Assembly: GCF_900113065.1 (NCBI RefSeq)
Contig: NZ_FOOA01000001.1
Coordinates: 248,001-312,000 of the forward strand
Direction of reading: 5' to 3'
From: Aureimonas phyllosphaerae
Lineage (GTDB): Bacteria > Pseudomonadota > Alphaproteobacteria > Rhizobiales > Rhizobiaceae
Length of the DNA stretch: 64,000 nucleotides
Shown: piece after piece, positions 35,110-43,992 of the stretch
Layout: every line of letters begins with the position of its first letter
Numbering within the stretch: the first letter of the stretch is position 1
Program-made: the position numbers and the translations under genes
The notes under the pieces: generated by a model
The model's database searches: none
Told to the model about the DNA's origin: nothing
Seen by the model: only the letters and a program-made list of their open reading frames with translations

Positions 35110-36210
35110 TCAGGGTTCCACCGCGCCGGGCGACGCGGAGAGTGAAGCGCCCTTCACCTGGACGTAGACGTCCATGCCGGGCGCAAGTTGAAGCGCGGCG
35201 AGCGAGCGGCGCGTGATGCGCGCGGGCAGGCGCTGCCCCTCCCCCGCCCCGAGCGCCAGCGTGATCACGGCTTCCGTCTCCCCCGCGTCGGTGATCGTCT
35301 CGATGCGCGCGCGCAGGACATTCAGGATCGTCGAGCGCGAGGGCTGGTCGAGCGCCAAGCTGACGTCGGACGCCGCGATGCGCAGCCGTACGAGCGCTCC
35401 CGGGTGGATCGGCGCGGCCGCGACGAGCACCGGCTGCCCGTCGAGATCAAGCCGCACGAGACCGTCGCTCGCCTCGCGCCCAGCGACCCGCGCGGAGAGG
35501 ACCGCCGCCGTTCCCCGCGTGCGGGCGAACGGCAGGGCCGGATCGGTCAGGAGATCGTTCAGCGGCCCCTCGGCTTCCACACGGCCCGCCCGCATCAGCA
35601 CCAGCCTGTCGGCGAGCCGCTCGACCTCCGTGATGTCGTGGGTGACGAGGAGGATCGGCAGGTTCAGCCGCGCGTGAAGCCGCTCGAAGTAGGGCAGGAT
35701 TTCCGCCTTCGCCATCGCGTCGAGCGCCGACAATGGCTCGTCCATCAGGAGAAGGCGCGGCTGCGACAGGAGCGCCCGCCCGAGCGAGACGCGCTGCCGC
35801 TCGCCGCCCGACAGGTGGCGCGGCGCGCGGTCGATCAGCCGGTCGAGCCCGAGAAGATCGCAGACCTCTTCGAAGCCGATGGCGGGCGGCTCGGAGCGAC
35901 CCCGCATCGCCCGATCGTAGCCGTAGAGAAGGTTGCCGCGTACCGAGCGATGGGCAAAAAGGCTCGCTTCCTGAAAGACGTAGCCGATCGGCCGCCTGTG
36001 CGGTGCGAGAAAATGCCGCTCGTCCTGCCAGACGGCCTCGCCGACCGAGAGGCGACCGTCGAGCTTCTGAAGCCCTGCGATGCAGCGAAGCACCGTCGTC
36101 TTGCCGCAGCCCGACGGCCCGAAGAGCGCCGTCACCCCGCGCATCGGCGCCCGGAACGCGGCATCGAGCGTGAAGCCGCCGAGCGCTCCACGAAACCGCG
36201 CCTCGATCAT
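35110..36210 (-). CDS. modC: Molybdate ABC transporter ATPase ModC
   Basis: The 366-residue protein has Walker A GPSGCGKT (31-38), signature LSGGERQR (133-140), Walker B LLLMDEP (154-160) and a C-terminal Mop/TOBE domain (about 295-360, [16 protein letters not shown] and [15 protein letters not shown]). It energises molybdate uptake at the inner membrane. Its ATG overlaps the modB stop (ATGA). Confidence 0.94.
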   Translation of the reverse strand: MIEARFRGALGGFTLDAAFRAPMRGVTALFGPSGCGKTTVLRCIAGLQKLDGRLSVGEAVWQDERHFLAPHRRPIGYVFQEASLFAHRSVRGNLLYGYDRAMRGRSEPPAIGFEEVCDLLGLDRLIDRAPRHLSGGERQRVSLGRALLSQPRLLLMDEPLSALDAMAKAEILPYFERLHARLNLPILLVTHDITEVERLADRLVLMRAGRVEAEGPLNDLLTDPALPFARTRGTAAVLSARVAGREASDGLVRLDLDGQPVLVAAAPIHPGALVRLRIAASDVSLALDQPSRSTILNVLRARIETITDAGETEAVITLALGAGEGQRLPARITRRSLAALQLAPGMDVYVQVKGASLSASPGAVEP

Positions 36211-36887
36211 CGGCGCGCCTCGACCCGTCGCCGCTCCAGGAGCGAGACGGAGAAGATGACCAGGAAGGAGAAGACGAGCATGCCCAGCGCCAGCACATGC
36301 GCTTTCTGCCACTGCAGCGTCTCGACATAGTCGTAGATCGCCACCGACAGGACCTTGGTCGTGCCGGGAATGTTGCCGCCGATCATCAGGATCACGCCGA
36401 ACTCGCCGACCGTATGCGAGAAGCCGAGCACCGCCCCGGTCAGGAAGCCCGGCCGCGCCAGCGGCACGGCGACACTCCAGAACCGGTCCCAGGGCGAGGC
36501 GCGCAAGGTGGCCGCGACCTCCCACGGCCGCTCGCCCGCCGCCTCGAAGGCGTTGCGGATCGGCTGCACCACGAAGGGCATGGAGTAGACGACCGAGCCG
36601 AGCACCAGTCCGGGAAACGAGAAGGCGAAGGTGCGCAGGCCGAAGAGTGGTCCGAACCACCCGCCGAGTCCGCTCGGCCCCAGCGCGATCAGAAGATAGA
36701 AGCCGAGAACGGTCGGCGGCAGCACCAGCGGCAGCGCGACCACCGCCGCGACCGCCTCCTTCCACCAGACGCGCGAGCGCGACAGCCACCACGCGATCGG
36801 CGTGCCGATCACGAGGAGTAGCAGCGTCGTCAGGGTCGCCAGCTCCAGCGTCAGCCGGATCGGCGACCAGAGCTCGCTCCAGTCCAT
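36207..36887 (-). CDS. modB: Molybdate ABC transporter permease ModB
   Basis: The 226-residue membrane protein starts [20 protein letters not shown] and has about five helices, with the permease EAA loop [20 protein letters not shown] and [20 protein letters not shown]. It forms the channel of the molybdate importer and couples to ModC. It follows modA by six bases. Confidence 0.94.
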   Translation of the reverse strand: MDWSELWSPIRLTLELATLTTLLLLVIGTPIAWWLSRSRVWWKEAVAAVVALPLVLPPTVLGFYLLIALGPSGLGGWFGPLFGLRTFAFSFPGLVLGSVVYSMPFVVQPIRNAFEAAGERPWEVAATLRASPWDRFWSVAVPLARPGFLTGAVLGFSHTVGEFGVILMIGGNIPGTTKVLSVAIYDYVETLQWQKAHVLALGMLVFSFLVIFSVSLLERRRVEARR

Positions 36888-36893
36888 CGTCCC

Positions 36894-37649
36894 CTATTCG
36901 CCGGTCCGGTAGCCGTACTTGCGGATGATCTCGATCGCGTCCGGCGAACGCAGGAACTCCACGAAGCCCTTGGCCGCAGCGTTCGCCTCGCCCGTCTTCA
37001 GAAGGACGACGTCCTGCCGGATCGGCGTGTAGAGCGATTGCGGCACATCCCAGCGCGAGCCGCCCTTGGCGTTGACGACCTGCCCCAGCGCCACGAAGCC
37101 GAGTTCGGCATTGCCGGTCTCGACGAACTGGTAGGCCTGCGCGATCGAGGTGCCCTGCACGATCTTCGGCTGCAGCGTGTCGTAGACGCCGAGCGCCTTC
37201 ATTGCCTCGATCGCCGCGGCGCCGTAGGGGGCGGCTTCGGGGTTGGCGATGGCGATCTTGGTGAAGGCGCCGGACTTCAGCGTCTCATCGCCCGTCACCT
37301 TGCCGGCCTCGGTCGAATAGAGAACCAGTTGCCCGATCGCGTAGGTAGAGACACTGCCGGGCACGCCGTAGCCCTCGTCGACCGCCTTCTTCGGGCGCAC
37401 CGCGTCGGCGGCGAGGAACACCTCGAACGGCGCGCCTTGCGTGATCTGCGTGTAGAACTGCCCGGTGGAGCCGAAGGACAGCACCGCCTCGTCGCCGGTC
37501 TTCGCCTTGAAGGCGTCGGCGATCTCCTTGGCGGCGTCGGTGAAGTTGGCGGCGACCGCGACCTGCGTCGAGGCGGCATGGGCGCCGAGGGGCAGAAACG
37601 CGATCCCGACCGCGGTCAGCGACAGGATACGGGTGAGGCTGCGAATCAT
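36894..37649 (-). CDS. modA: Molybdate-binding periplasmic protein ModA
   Basis: The 251-residue protein has a signal peptide ending AHAASTQ and the binding-protein motifs VAVAANFTDAAKEIADAFKA, LSFGSTGQFYTQITQGAPFE and TSIAQAYQFVETGNAELGFV. It captures molybdate or tungstate. I use the ATG at 37649, since the upstream TTG at 37670 lies inside the presumed operator. First of modA-modB-modC-mop, downstream of modE. Confidence 0.92.
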   Translation of the reverse strand: MIRSLTRILSLTAVGIAFLPLGAHAASTQVAVAANFTDAAKEIADAFKAKTGDEAVLSFGSTGQFYTQITQGAPFEVFLAADAVRPKKAVDEGYGVPGSVSTYAIGQLVLYSTEAGKVTGDETLKSGAFTKIAIANPEAAPYGAAAIEAMKALGVYDTLQPKIVQGTSIAQAYQFVETGNAELGFVALGQVVNAKGGSRWDVPQSLYTPIRQDVVLLKTGEANAAAKGFVEFLRSPDAIEIIRKYGYRTGE

Positions 37650-37658
37650 CGAGGACAC

Positions 37659-37682
37659 CGATATGGCCAAGGAGACATATCG
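37659..37682. promoter_or_regulatory. Putative ModE-binding palindrome upstream of modA
   Basis: Perfect inverted repeat CGATATG-N10-CATATCG, ten bases before the modA start and 36 bases after the modE stop. Position and the CG-n-TAT / ATA-n-CG pattern fit a ModE box that shuts off uptake when molybdate is plentiful. Confidence 0.65.
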
Positions 37683-37717
37683 GGAGGCTAGCCATGAGCC
37701 CTTGCGATCGGCAAGCG

Positions 37718-38119
37718 TTATTTCCGCTCGGCCATATCGGTTTCATCCGTGACCGGCCCCAGCCGACGGGCCAGCGCCTCAAGGTCGTCTGCGATGGCGG
37801 CGTCGCTCACCGCCTGCATCCGGCGATAGCGCTCCAGCACTTCCGCGCCCAGTTCGGTCAGCGCCGCGCCGCCGTGACCGCTGCCGCCTCGGCTCATCGC
37901 GACGAGCGGCGCGTCGAAGGTGGCGTTCAGCTCCTCGACCAGCGTCCAGGCGCGCTTGTAGCTCATGCCCATGCGCCGGCCCGCGCCCGCAATCGAGCCG
38001 GTGGCGGCGATCCCTTCGAGAAGGTCGGCCCGACCGGGCCCGACGATCCGCCGCTCCCCGAACACCAGCCGCAGGCGCGGCACGCGGTCGAGGTCGGATG
38101 GGTGGCTGAATGCGCTCAT
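37718..38119 (-). CDS. modE: Single-domain ModE-type regulator
   Basis: The 133-residue protein has the ModE DNA-binding region: RLRLVFGERRIVGPGRADLL, then EGIAATGSIAGAGRRMGMSY and KRAWTLVEELNATF. It lacks the two molybdate-binding Mop domains of E. coli ModE; sensing may be done by another partner or not at all. It is directly upstream of modA on the same strand and probably controls the operon through the palindrome between them. Confidence 0.85.
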   Translation of the reverse strand: MSAFSHPSDLDRVPRLRLVFGERRIVGPGRADLLEGIAATGSIAGAGRRMGMSYKRAWTLVEELNATFDAPLVAMSRGGSGHGGAALTELGAEVLERYRRMQAVSDAAIADDLEALARRLGPVTDETDMAERK

Positions 38120-38233
38120 GCCCCCGTTGTCGGCAACGCCGCGGCGCTTGTCCAGCGCGCGGCCGGATCGGCGCTTGTTCGCCTTCCTCTCCTTCGCTAC
38201 GGAGCGTTTCGAGGAAACGGGAGGATGGCCGCC

Positions 38234-39157
38234 ATGATCGTCGTGTTCGGGTCTGTGAATGTCGATCTGGTCTGCAAGGTCGCGGCGATCGCGAAGCCCG
38301 GCGAGACCGTGCTGGCGCCGGGATACCAGCAGCTGTCCGGCGGCAAGGGCGCCAATCAGGCGGTCGCCGCCGCGCGCGCGGGCGGACGGGTCCGCTTCGT
38401 CGGGGCCGTGGGACGCGATGCATTCGGCGACGGCGAGGCCGGCACGCTCGAGCGGGAGGGGATCGACGTTTCCGCGCTGGCGCGCCTCGACGAGCCGACC
38501 GGCTGCGCCTTCATCTCCGTCGCCAGCGACGGCGAGAACGCGATCACGGTCGCCAGCGGCGCCAACCGTGCGGTCTCGGCCGGCCAGCTGGCGGGTACGT
38601 GGGACGCAGGTTCCACCGTTCTGGTGCTTCAGATGGAACTGCCGTTCGACGAGACCGTGGCGGCGGCGCGCGAGGGGCGCGGCGCGGGCGCGCATGTGCT
38701 TCTCAACCTCGCGCCGGTGCCGCAAGGGGTCGATGCGGGTCGCCTGAAAGACCTTCTCCGCTCCACCGATCTCCTGATCGTCAACGAGCACGAACTCGAC
38801 GAGGCCGCGACCATTCTCGGCCTCCAGCCGGGCGAGCCGGAAGAGACCGCGCGGGCCGTCGCCGATGCGACGGAACTTTCGGTGCTGGCGACGCTCGGCG
38901 GCGCCGGCGCGCTCCTCGTCTCGCGCGAAGGCGAGGCCACTCGCTTCCAGGCGCCCCGGATCGAGCCCGTGGACACGACAGGCGCCGGCGACACGCTCTG
39001 CGGCGTGCTGGCGACGGGGCTGGAGGCCGGATTGGCGATGCCCGAGGCGATCCGCCGGGCCGTTGCCGCGGCCTCGCTCGCCTGCCTGTCCTTCGGCGCC
39101 CGCAGCGCCATGCCGTCGGCCAGGCGCATCGACCAGTTCCTGGCCGAGGCCCGGTGA
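38234..39157 (+). CDS. rbsK: Ribokinase-like PfkB sugar kinase
   Basis: The 307-residue kinase starts MIVVFGSVNVDLVCKVAAIA, has the sugar-binding GGKGANQAVAAARAG, and the active site DTTGAGD (247-253, base Asp253). These are ribokinase features: it would phosphorylate ribose or a similar pentose. GGGAGG stands nine bases before the ATG at 38234, better than for an ATG at 38225. No ribose transporter lies near, so the substrate is not confirmed by context. It diverges from modE and overlaps the next kinase. Confidence 0.85.
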   Translation: MIVVFGSVNVDLVCKVAAIAKPGETVLAPGYQQLSGGKGANQAVAAARAGGRVRFVGAVGRDAFGDGEAGTLEREGIDVSALARLDEPTGCAFISVASDGENAITVASGANRAVSAGQLAGTWDAGSTVLVLQMELPFDETVAAAREGRGAGAHVLLNLAPVPQGVDAGRLKDLLRSTDLLIVNEHELDEAATILGLQPGEPEETARAVADATELSVLATLGGAGALLVSREGEATRFQAPRIEPVDTTGAGDTLCGVLATGLEAGLAMPEAIRRAVAAASLACLSFGARSAMPSARRIDQFLAEAR

Positions 39158-40116
39158 TGGCCGCGCCCCTCCGCATCGCCTTCCTCGGCGAATGCATGAT
39201 CGAGCTCTACGAGAAGCCTGGCGAGGCCCCCGGCACGATGCACCGGACGGTCGGCGGCGACACGCTGAACGCCGCCGTCTATTGCCGCCGTGCGCTCGGC
39301 AGCGATCCGGCGGTCGACGTCCACTACGTCACGCGCCTCGGCGACGACCCGTTCGGCCGCGAGATCCCCGCCTTCATCGAGGCGGAGGGGGTGAGGACGA
39401 CCCACGTCCATCTCGCGACCGGCGAGACCACGGGCCTCTATGCCATCAGCCGCGATGCGCACGGCGAGCGGTCCTTCGCCTATTGGCGCTCCACCGCCGC
39501 GGCGCGACGTCTCTTTACCGACGGGCGCGAAGACGCGTTGGCGGACGAGCTTGCCGCCTTCGATGCGCTCTACTTCACCGGCATCTCGCTCGCGATCCTG
39601 CCGCCGGAAGGGCGTCAGCACCTGCTGGGGCTCGGCGAGCGGATGAAGCAGGCCGGCCGCATCGTCGGCTTCGACGGCAACTACCGTCCGCGCCTTTGGG
39701 AAAGTGCCGACGCCGCGCGCGAGACGATCGCGGCCGCCCATGGCGTCGCGACTCTGACCATGCCCGGGCTGGACGACGAGCAGGCGCTCTACGGCGATCG
39801 GGACGCCCACGCGGCGGCGGAACGGCTTCTCGGTTTCGGCGCCTCGGCGGCGATCGTGAAGTCCGGCGGGGAACCCGCCGTCGTCGCCGAGCCCGGCAAC
39901 GTTCGCCAGATCGCCGGTCGCAAGGCCGAGCGCATCGTCGACACGACATCGGCCGGCGACAGCTTCAACGGCGCGGCGATGGCGGTGGTGCTCAAGGGCG
40001 GATCGCTCGACCGGGCGGCCGAGGCCGGCCATCGGATGGCATCCGCCGTGATCGGCGAATACGGTGCGATCGTCGGGCGCGAGGCGACGGTCTGGCCGGA
40101 CGGCCCCCTCTCCTGA
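39157..40116 (+). CDS. kdgK: 2-keto-3-deoxygluconate kinase-like PfkB kinase
   Basis: The 319-residue protein begins FLGECMIELYE after a short leader and has TVGGDTLNAAVYCRR, VGFDGNYRPRLWES and DTTSAGDSFNGAA (262-274), the KdgK pattern. It would convert KDG to KDPG for the Entner-Doudoroff route. Start overlaps the ribokinase stop (TGATG), so both kinases share a message. A 12-base-pair terminator follows. Confidence 0.87.
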   Translation: MAAPLRIAFLGECMIELYEKPGEAPGTMHRTVGGDTLNAAVYCRRALGSDPAVDVHYVTRLGDDPFGREIPAFIEAEGVRTTHVHLATGETTGLYAISRDAHGERSFAYWRSTAAARRLFTDGREDALADELAAFDALYFTGISLAILPPEGRQHLLGLGERMKQAGRIVGFDGNYRPRLWESADAARETIAAAHGVATLTMPGLDDEQALYGDRDAHAAAERLLGFGASAAIVKSGGEPAVVAEPGNVRQIAGRKAERIVDTTSAGDSFNGAAMAVVLKGGSLDRAAEAGHRMASAVIGEYGAIVGREATVWPDGPLS

Positions 40117-40121
40117 ACGAG

Positions 40122-40154
40122 AAAGGGCGCGGGACCCGAAGCCCCGCGCCCTTT
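40122..40154. terminator. Bidirectional terminator between kdgK and paoC
   Basis: A perfect 12-base stem AAAGGGCGCGGG/CCCGCGCCCTTT with a nine-base loop lies between convergent genes. A/T ends on both sides let it serve both strands. Confidence 0.8.
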
Positions 40155-40172
40155 CAGTCTAGCGCCGTCACG

Positions 40173-42416
40173 TCACTCCGCGGCCTGCGCCACGCTCTGG
40201 CGCGGCATGCCGCGCAGCACCTTGTCGAGCGTCATCGGGTAGTCGCGAACCCGCACGCCGCAGGCGTTGTAGATCGCGTTGGTCACCGCCGCTCCGACGC
40301 CACAGATCGCCAGTTCGCCGATGCCCTTGCCGGCCAACGGGCTCGCCGCGTGGTCGCGCTCCTCCATCAGCACCACTTCCAGCTGCGGCACGTCGGCGTT
40401 CACCGGCACGTGGTACTCGGCAAGGTCGTGGTTGACCATCAGGCCGGTGCGCTTGTCGACGACGAGTTCCTCGGTCAGCGCCGTGCCGATGCCGAAGATC
40501 TGTCCGCCGTAGCACTGCGAGCGCGCGGTCTTCTCGTTGAGGATCCGGCCCGCCGCCGCGACGGTGAGAAGCCGCCGCACGCGCGTCTCGCCGGTGTAGG
40601 CGTTGACCGCCACCTCGCAGAAGTGCGCGCCGTAGCTCGCCTGGTGGGTGTTCTCCGACGTCTTGCCCGGCTTGAACGTGCCCGTCACGACAATCGGCTC
40701 GCCGGCCAGGATGTCGGCAAAGCTCGTCTGGCGGTTGCCGGCGATCGCCGTGCCGTCCTTCAGCGTCACCTCGTCCGGCTTTACCTTCAGCTTCTTGGCG
40801 ATCGCCTCGACGATGCCCTCGCAGGCGACGAAGACCGACGAACCAGACGAGTTGGCACCCCACGAGCCACCGGAGCCCGGCGCATCCGGGTCGTTTGAGT
40901 GGCCGAGCCGAACCGAAACTTTCTCCAGCGGCAGTCCCAGCACTTCGGCCGCGATCTGCTGGAGGATCGTATAGGTGCCGGTGCCGATGTCGGTCATGTT
41001 GGTCTCGACCAACGCCTCGCCCTCCGGCGATAGCGTGACGCGGGCCGACGACTGCTGGATCATGTTCTTGCGCGAGGCCGAGGACATGCCGATGCCGACC
41101 AGCCACTCGCCTTCGCGGCGCGTGCACGGCTGCTTGTTGCGCTTGTCCCAGCCGAAGCGCCGTGCGCCCTCGTCCATGCATTCGACCAGCTTGCGCGAGG
41201 AGAACGGCAGGCCGTCCTGCGGATCGACCTCCGGTTCGTTACGCTTGCGGAACTCGATGGGATCGAGGCCGAGCTTCTCGGCCATCTCATCCATCGCGTT
41301 CTCGAGCGCGAGCATGCCGACCGCCTCGCCCGGCGCGCGCATCGACGACGACAGGAGAATATTCACGTCGGTCTTCTTGTGGGCGATCAGCCGGTTCTCG
41401 CCGCCGTAGAGGAAGACGGTCGAGATGCCGGCCGGCTCGAAGAACTCGTCGCCCGGCGTGTTGCTGGTGATGGTCTCGTGGCCGATCGCAGTGATCACGC
41501 CGTCCTTCGTGGTGCCGAGACGCACGCGCTGAATCGTGTCGGAGCGGCGCGACGTCGCCTGGAACACCTGCTGGCGGGTCAGCGCGATCTTGACCGGACG
41601 CCCGATCTCCTGCGCCGCCATCGCGGCGAACACCGACTCCGGCCCGATGCCGAGCTTGCCGCCGAAGCCGCCGCCGATATAGGGCGCGACGATCTCGACC
41701 TTGGACTTCGAGATGCCGAGCGCCTTGGCGAGCTGGCCGACATTGGTGGAGACGAGCTGGTAGCAGCCGTAGAGTTTCAGCTTGTCGCCGTCCCAATGAG
41801 CCACCGCCGCGTGCGGCTCCATTGCCGAATGGCTCTGGCTCGGCGTCGTGTAGGTCGCGTCGAGCGTGACGGCGGCCTGGCTGAACGCCTTCTGGAAGTC
41901 GCCCTTCTCCGTCACCGACGGCATGGCGCCCGGCGGCGGCACGTGGCTCTCGTCCTGCAGGGCGATCGGGTCGAAGCGCCCTTCGTCCTTCTCGTACTCG
42001 ACGTCAACGAGCTTCGCAGCGTCGCGCGCCACCTCGAAGCTTTCGGCCACCACGAGGCAAAGCGGCTGGCCGTAATGCGTCACTTCGCCGGCGGCGGGCT
42101 TGGGCGCGGGATCGTTTGGATCCGCCGCCGCCCGCGGGCTGCGCTTGTCGACGATCACCGTCAGCACGCCCGCCGTCGAGCGCGCCCGCATCGTGTCGAT
42201 CGACTTCACCTTGCCCGCCCCGATGGTGGACAGCACGATGTAGCCGAAGGCCACCTTCTCGCCGGGGAGATTCTCGTAGGCGTAGGGCGCGCGGCCCGAC
42301 ACCTTGAGCGGCCCCTCGAACCGGTCGACGCCCTTACCGAGAACGTTCTGAACGGCGTGGTCGAGACGCGTCTCGCCGATCGGCTCGTCCATCTTGTAGC
42401 TGTGGGTCGTGTCCAT
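40173..42416 (-). CDS. paoC: Aldehyde oxidoreductase molybdenum-binding subunit, PaoC type
   Basis: The 747-residue protein has xanthine oxidase family motifs: the start LDHAVQNVLGKGVDRFEGPL, IGGGFGGKLGIGPES for Moco binding, APGEAVGMLALENAMDE, and the catalytic Glu701 in GKGIGELAICGVG. It oxidises aldehydes to acids at a molybdopterin-cytosine-dinucleotide centre. Its start overlaps the paoB stop (TGATG). E. coli PaoC is periplasmic through PaoA's Tat signal, which is absent here. Confidence 0.9.
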   Translation of the reverse strand: MDTTHSYKMDEPIGETRLDHAVQNVLGKGVDRFEGPLKVSGRAPYAYENLPGEKVAFGYIVLSTIGAGKVKSIDTMRARSTAGVLTVIVDKRSPRAAADPNDPAPKPAAGEVTHYGQPLCLVVAESFEVARDAAKLVDVEYEKDEGRFDPIALQDESHVPPPGAMPSVTEKGDFQKAFSQAAVTLDATYTTPSQSHSAMEPHAAVAHWDGDKLKLYGCYQLVSTNVGQLAKALGISKSKVEIVAPYIGGGFGGKLGIGPESVFAAMAAQEIGRPVKIALTRQQVFQATSRRSDTIQRVRLGTTKDGVITAIGHETITSNTPGDEFFEPAGISTVFLYGGENRLIAHKKTDVNILLSSSMRAPGEAVGMLALENAMDEMAEKLGLDPIEFRKRNEPEVDPQDGLPFSSRKLVECMDEGARRFGWDKRNKQPCTRREGEWLVGIGMSSASRKNMIQQSSARVTLSPEGEALVETNMTDIGTGTYTILQQIAAEVLGLPLEKVSVRLGHSNDPDAPGSGGSWGANSSGSSVFVACEGIVEAIAKKLKVKPDEVTLKDGTAIAGNRQTSFADILAGEPIVVTGTFKPGKTSENTHQASYGAHFCEVAVNAYTGETRVRRLLTVAAAGRILNEKTARSQCYGGQIFGIGTALTEELVVDKRTGLMVNHDLAEYHVPVNADVPQLEVVLMEERDHAASPLAGKGIGELAICGVGAAVTNAIYNACGVRVRDYPMTLDKVLRGMPRQSVAQAAE

Positions 42417-43399
42417 CAGGCGTCTCCGCGCGTGGCGTCAGCGAGGACCGCGGGAAGCGTCCGGCGCACCAGGTCGATCTTGAAGTCGTTGTCGCCGTAG
42501 CCCTTGGCATCCTTGAGGAGGAGGTCGGCCGCCCGCGCGAAGACCACCTCGCCGGGCGCCTCGCCGATCAGCACCTCTTCCACGCCCTTCGAGCGCCACG
42601 GCACGGTGCCGATGCCGCCGAAGGCGAGCCGGACGTCGGCCATGCGCCCCGCCTCCATCCGCACGACGGCGGCGACCGAGAACAGCGCAAAGGCGTAGGA
42701 CGCCCGGTCGCGCACCTTGCGATAGAGATGGCGCCCCGCCAAAGGTTTCGGCAGCCGGATGCCGGTGATGAGCTCGCCGGGCTCGAGCGAGGTCTCGATC
42801 TCCGGCGTCTTGCCGGGCATGCGATGCAGTTCGGCGATCGGGATCGTGCGCTCGGACCCGTTCGACTTGATCGTCAGCACCTCGGCGTCGAGGAGGCGCA
42901 TCGCCACCGCCATGTCGGACGGGTGCGTCGCAATGCAATGATCGGAAGTGCCAAGAATGGCGAGGATGCGGTTGAAGCCGTCGCGGCCATCGCAGCCGGA
43001 GCCCGGCTCGCGCTTGTTGCAGCGCGCGCTGGTCTCGTAGAAATACCCGCAGCGGGTGCGCTGGAGGAGATTGCCGCCCGTCGTCGCCTTGTTGCGGAGC
43101 TGGCCGGACGCGCCCGACAGGAGCGAACGGGACAGGACCTCGTAGTCTCGGCGGATGCGCTCGTCGGCGGCGAGTTCGCTGTTCGAGACGAGGGCTCCGA
43201 TGCGCACGCCCTCGCCGTCCGCCTCGATGCTCTTCAGCGGCAGGCGCGTGATGTCGACGAGGCGGCTTGGGGTCTCGACCTGCAGCTTCATGAGGTCGAG
43301 AAGGTTGGTGCCGCCTGCGATGAACTTCGTCGCGGCATCGGCGGCGACGGCCGCGGCTTCCTGCGTGCTTGAGGCGCGCTGGTAATCGAAGGTCTTCAT
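42416..43399 (-). CDS. paoB: Aldehyde oxidoreductase FAD subunit, PaoB type
   Basis: The 327-residue protein has FAD-binding motifs KFIAGGTNLLDLMK and GQLRNKATTGGNLLQRTRC, followed by a cysteine-rich insert (RCGYFYETSARCNKREPGSG, then C) that holds the extra 4Fe-4S cluster of PaoB-type proteins. It passes electrons from the Fe-S clusters to an acceptor. Start overlaps the paoA stop by four bases (ATGA). Confidence 0.9.
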   Translation of the reverse strand: MKTFDYQRASSTQEAAAVAADAATKFIAGGTNLLDLMKLQVETPSRLVDITRLPLKSIEADGEGVRIGALVSNSELAADERIRRDYEVLSRSLLSGASGQLRNKATTGGNLLQRTRCGYFYETSARCNKREPGSGCDGRDGFNRILAILGTSDHCIATHPSDMAVAMRLLDAEVLTIKSNGSERTIPIAELHRMPGKTPEIETSLEPGELITGIRLPKPLAGRHLYRKVRDRASYAFALFSVAAVVRMEAGRMADVRLAFGGIGTVPWRSKGVEEVLIGEAPGEVVFARAADLLLKDAKGYGDNDFKIDLVRRTLPAVLADATRGDA

Positions 43400-43899
43400 G
43401 CCGCGCCCTTTCCGTGGGCGTCGCGGATTGCGTCGACGATGTTGGGATAGGCCGAGCAGCGGCAGAGGTTGCCGCTCATGCGCTCGGAAATCTCGGCGTC
43501 GGTCAATTCCACCTTGCCGTCGAGCGTCTCGGACGCATGGCTCGGCCAGTTGTCCTTCGCCTCGCCCAGCATGCCCACCGCCGAGACGATCTGACCCGGC
43601 GTGCAGTAGCCGCATTGGTAGCCGTCGTGGTGGAGGAAGCTCTCCTGCATCGGATGCAGGTGACCGGGCGCGCCAAGGCCCTCGATCGTGGTGATCTCGT
43701 CATCCTCGTGCATCACGGCGAGCGACAGGCAGGCGTTCACGCGGCGCCCGTTGATCAGTACCGTGCAAGCGCCGCATTGGCCGTGGTCGCAGCCTTTCTT
43801 GGAGCCCGTCAGCGCGAGGTGATCGCGAAGAGCGTCGAGCAGCGACGTGCGGACATCCACGTCAAGATCGTGCTCCGTTCCGTTGACCTTCAATCGCAT
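43396..43899 (-). CDS. paoA: Aldehyde oxidoreductase 2Fe-2S subunit, PaoA type, no Tat signal
   Basis: The 167-residue protein has both 2Fe-2S clusters: Cys37, 42, 45, 57 (GCDHGQCGACTV...NAC) and Cys96, 99, 146, 148 (QCGYCTPG...NLCRC). It starts MRLKVNGTEHDLDVDVRTSL, directly with the ferredoxin fold. The E. coli protein has a long twin-arginine leader here; none is seen and no in-frame Arg-Arg motif precedes the ATG. The whole enzyme is therefore predicted to be cytoplasmic. First gene of paoABC. Confidence 0.9.
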   Translation of the reverse strand: MRLKVNGTEHDLDVDVRTSLLDALRDHLALTGSKKGCDHGQCGACTVLINGRRVNACLSLAVMHEDDEITTIEGLGAPGHLHPMQESFLHHDGYQCGYCTPGQIVSAVGMLGEAKDNWPSHASETLDGKVELTDAEISERMSGNLCRCSAYPNIVDAIRDAHGKGAA

Positions 43900-43992
43900 G
43901 GGTGCCCCGCTCTCTGTAACGTTTCCAAGTTCGGAACGCAGGTGGAGCGTGTTGGATGCGAGGAAAGGAAGGGGACTGTGCTTTTTCGCGCG

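Noticed and set aside
37649-37670. Earlier TTG start of modA
   Set aside because: It lies within the presumed ModE palindrome and the signal peptide begins properly at the ATG at 37649.
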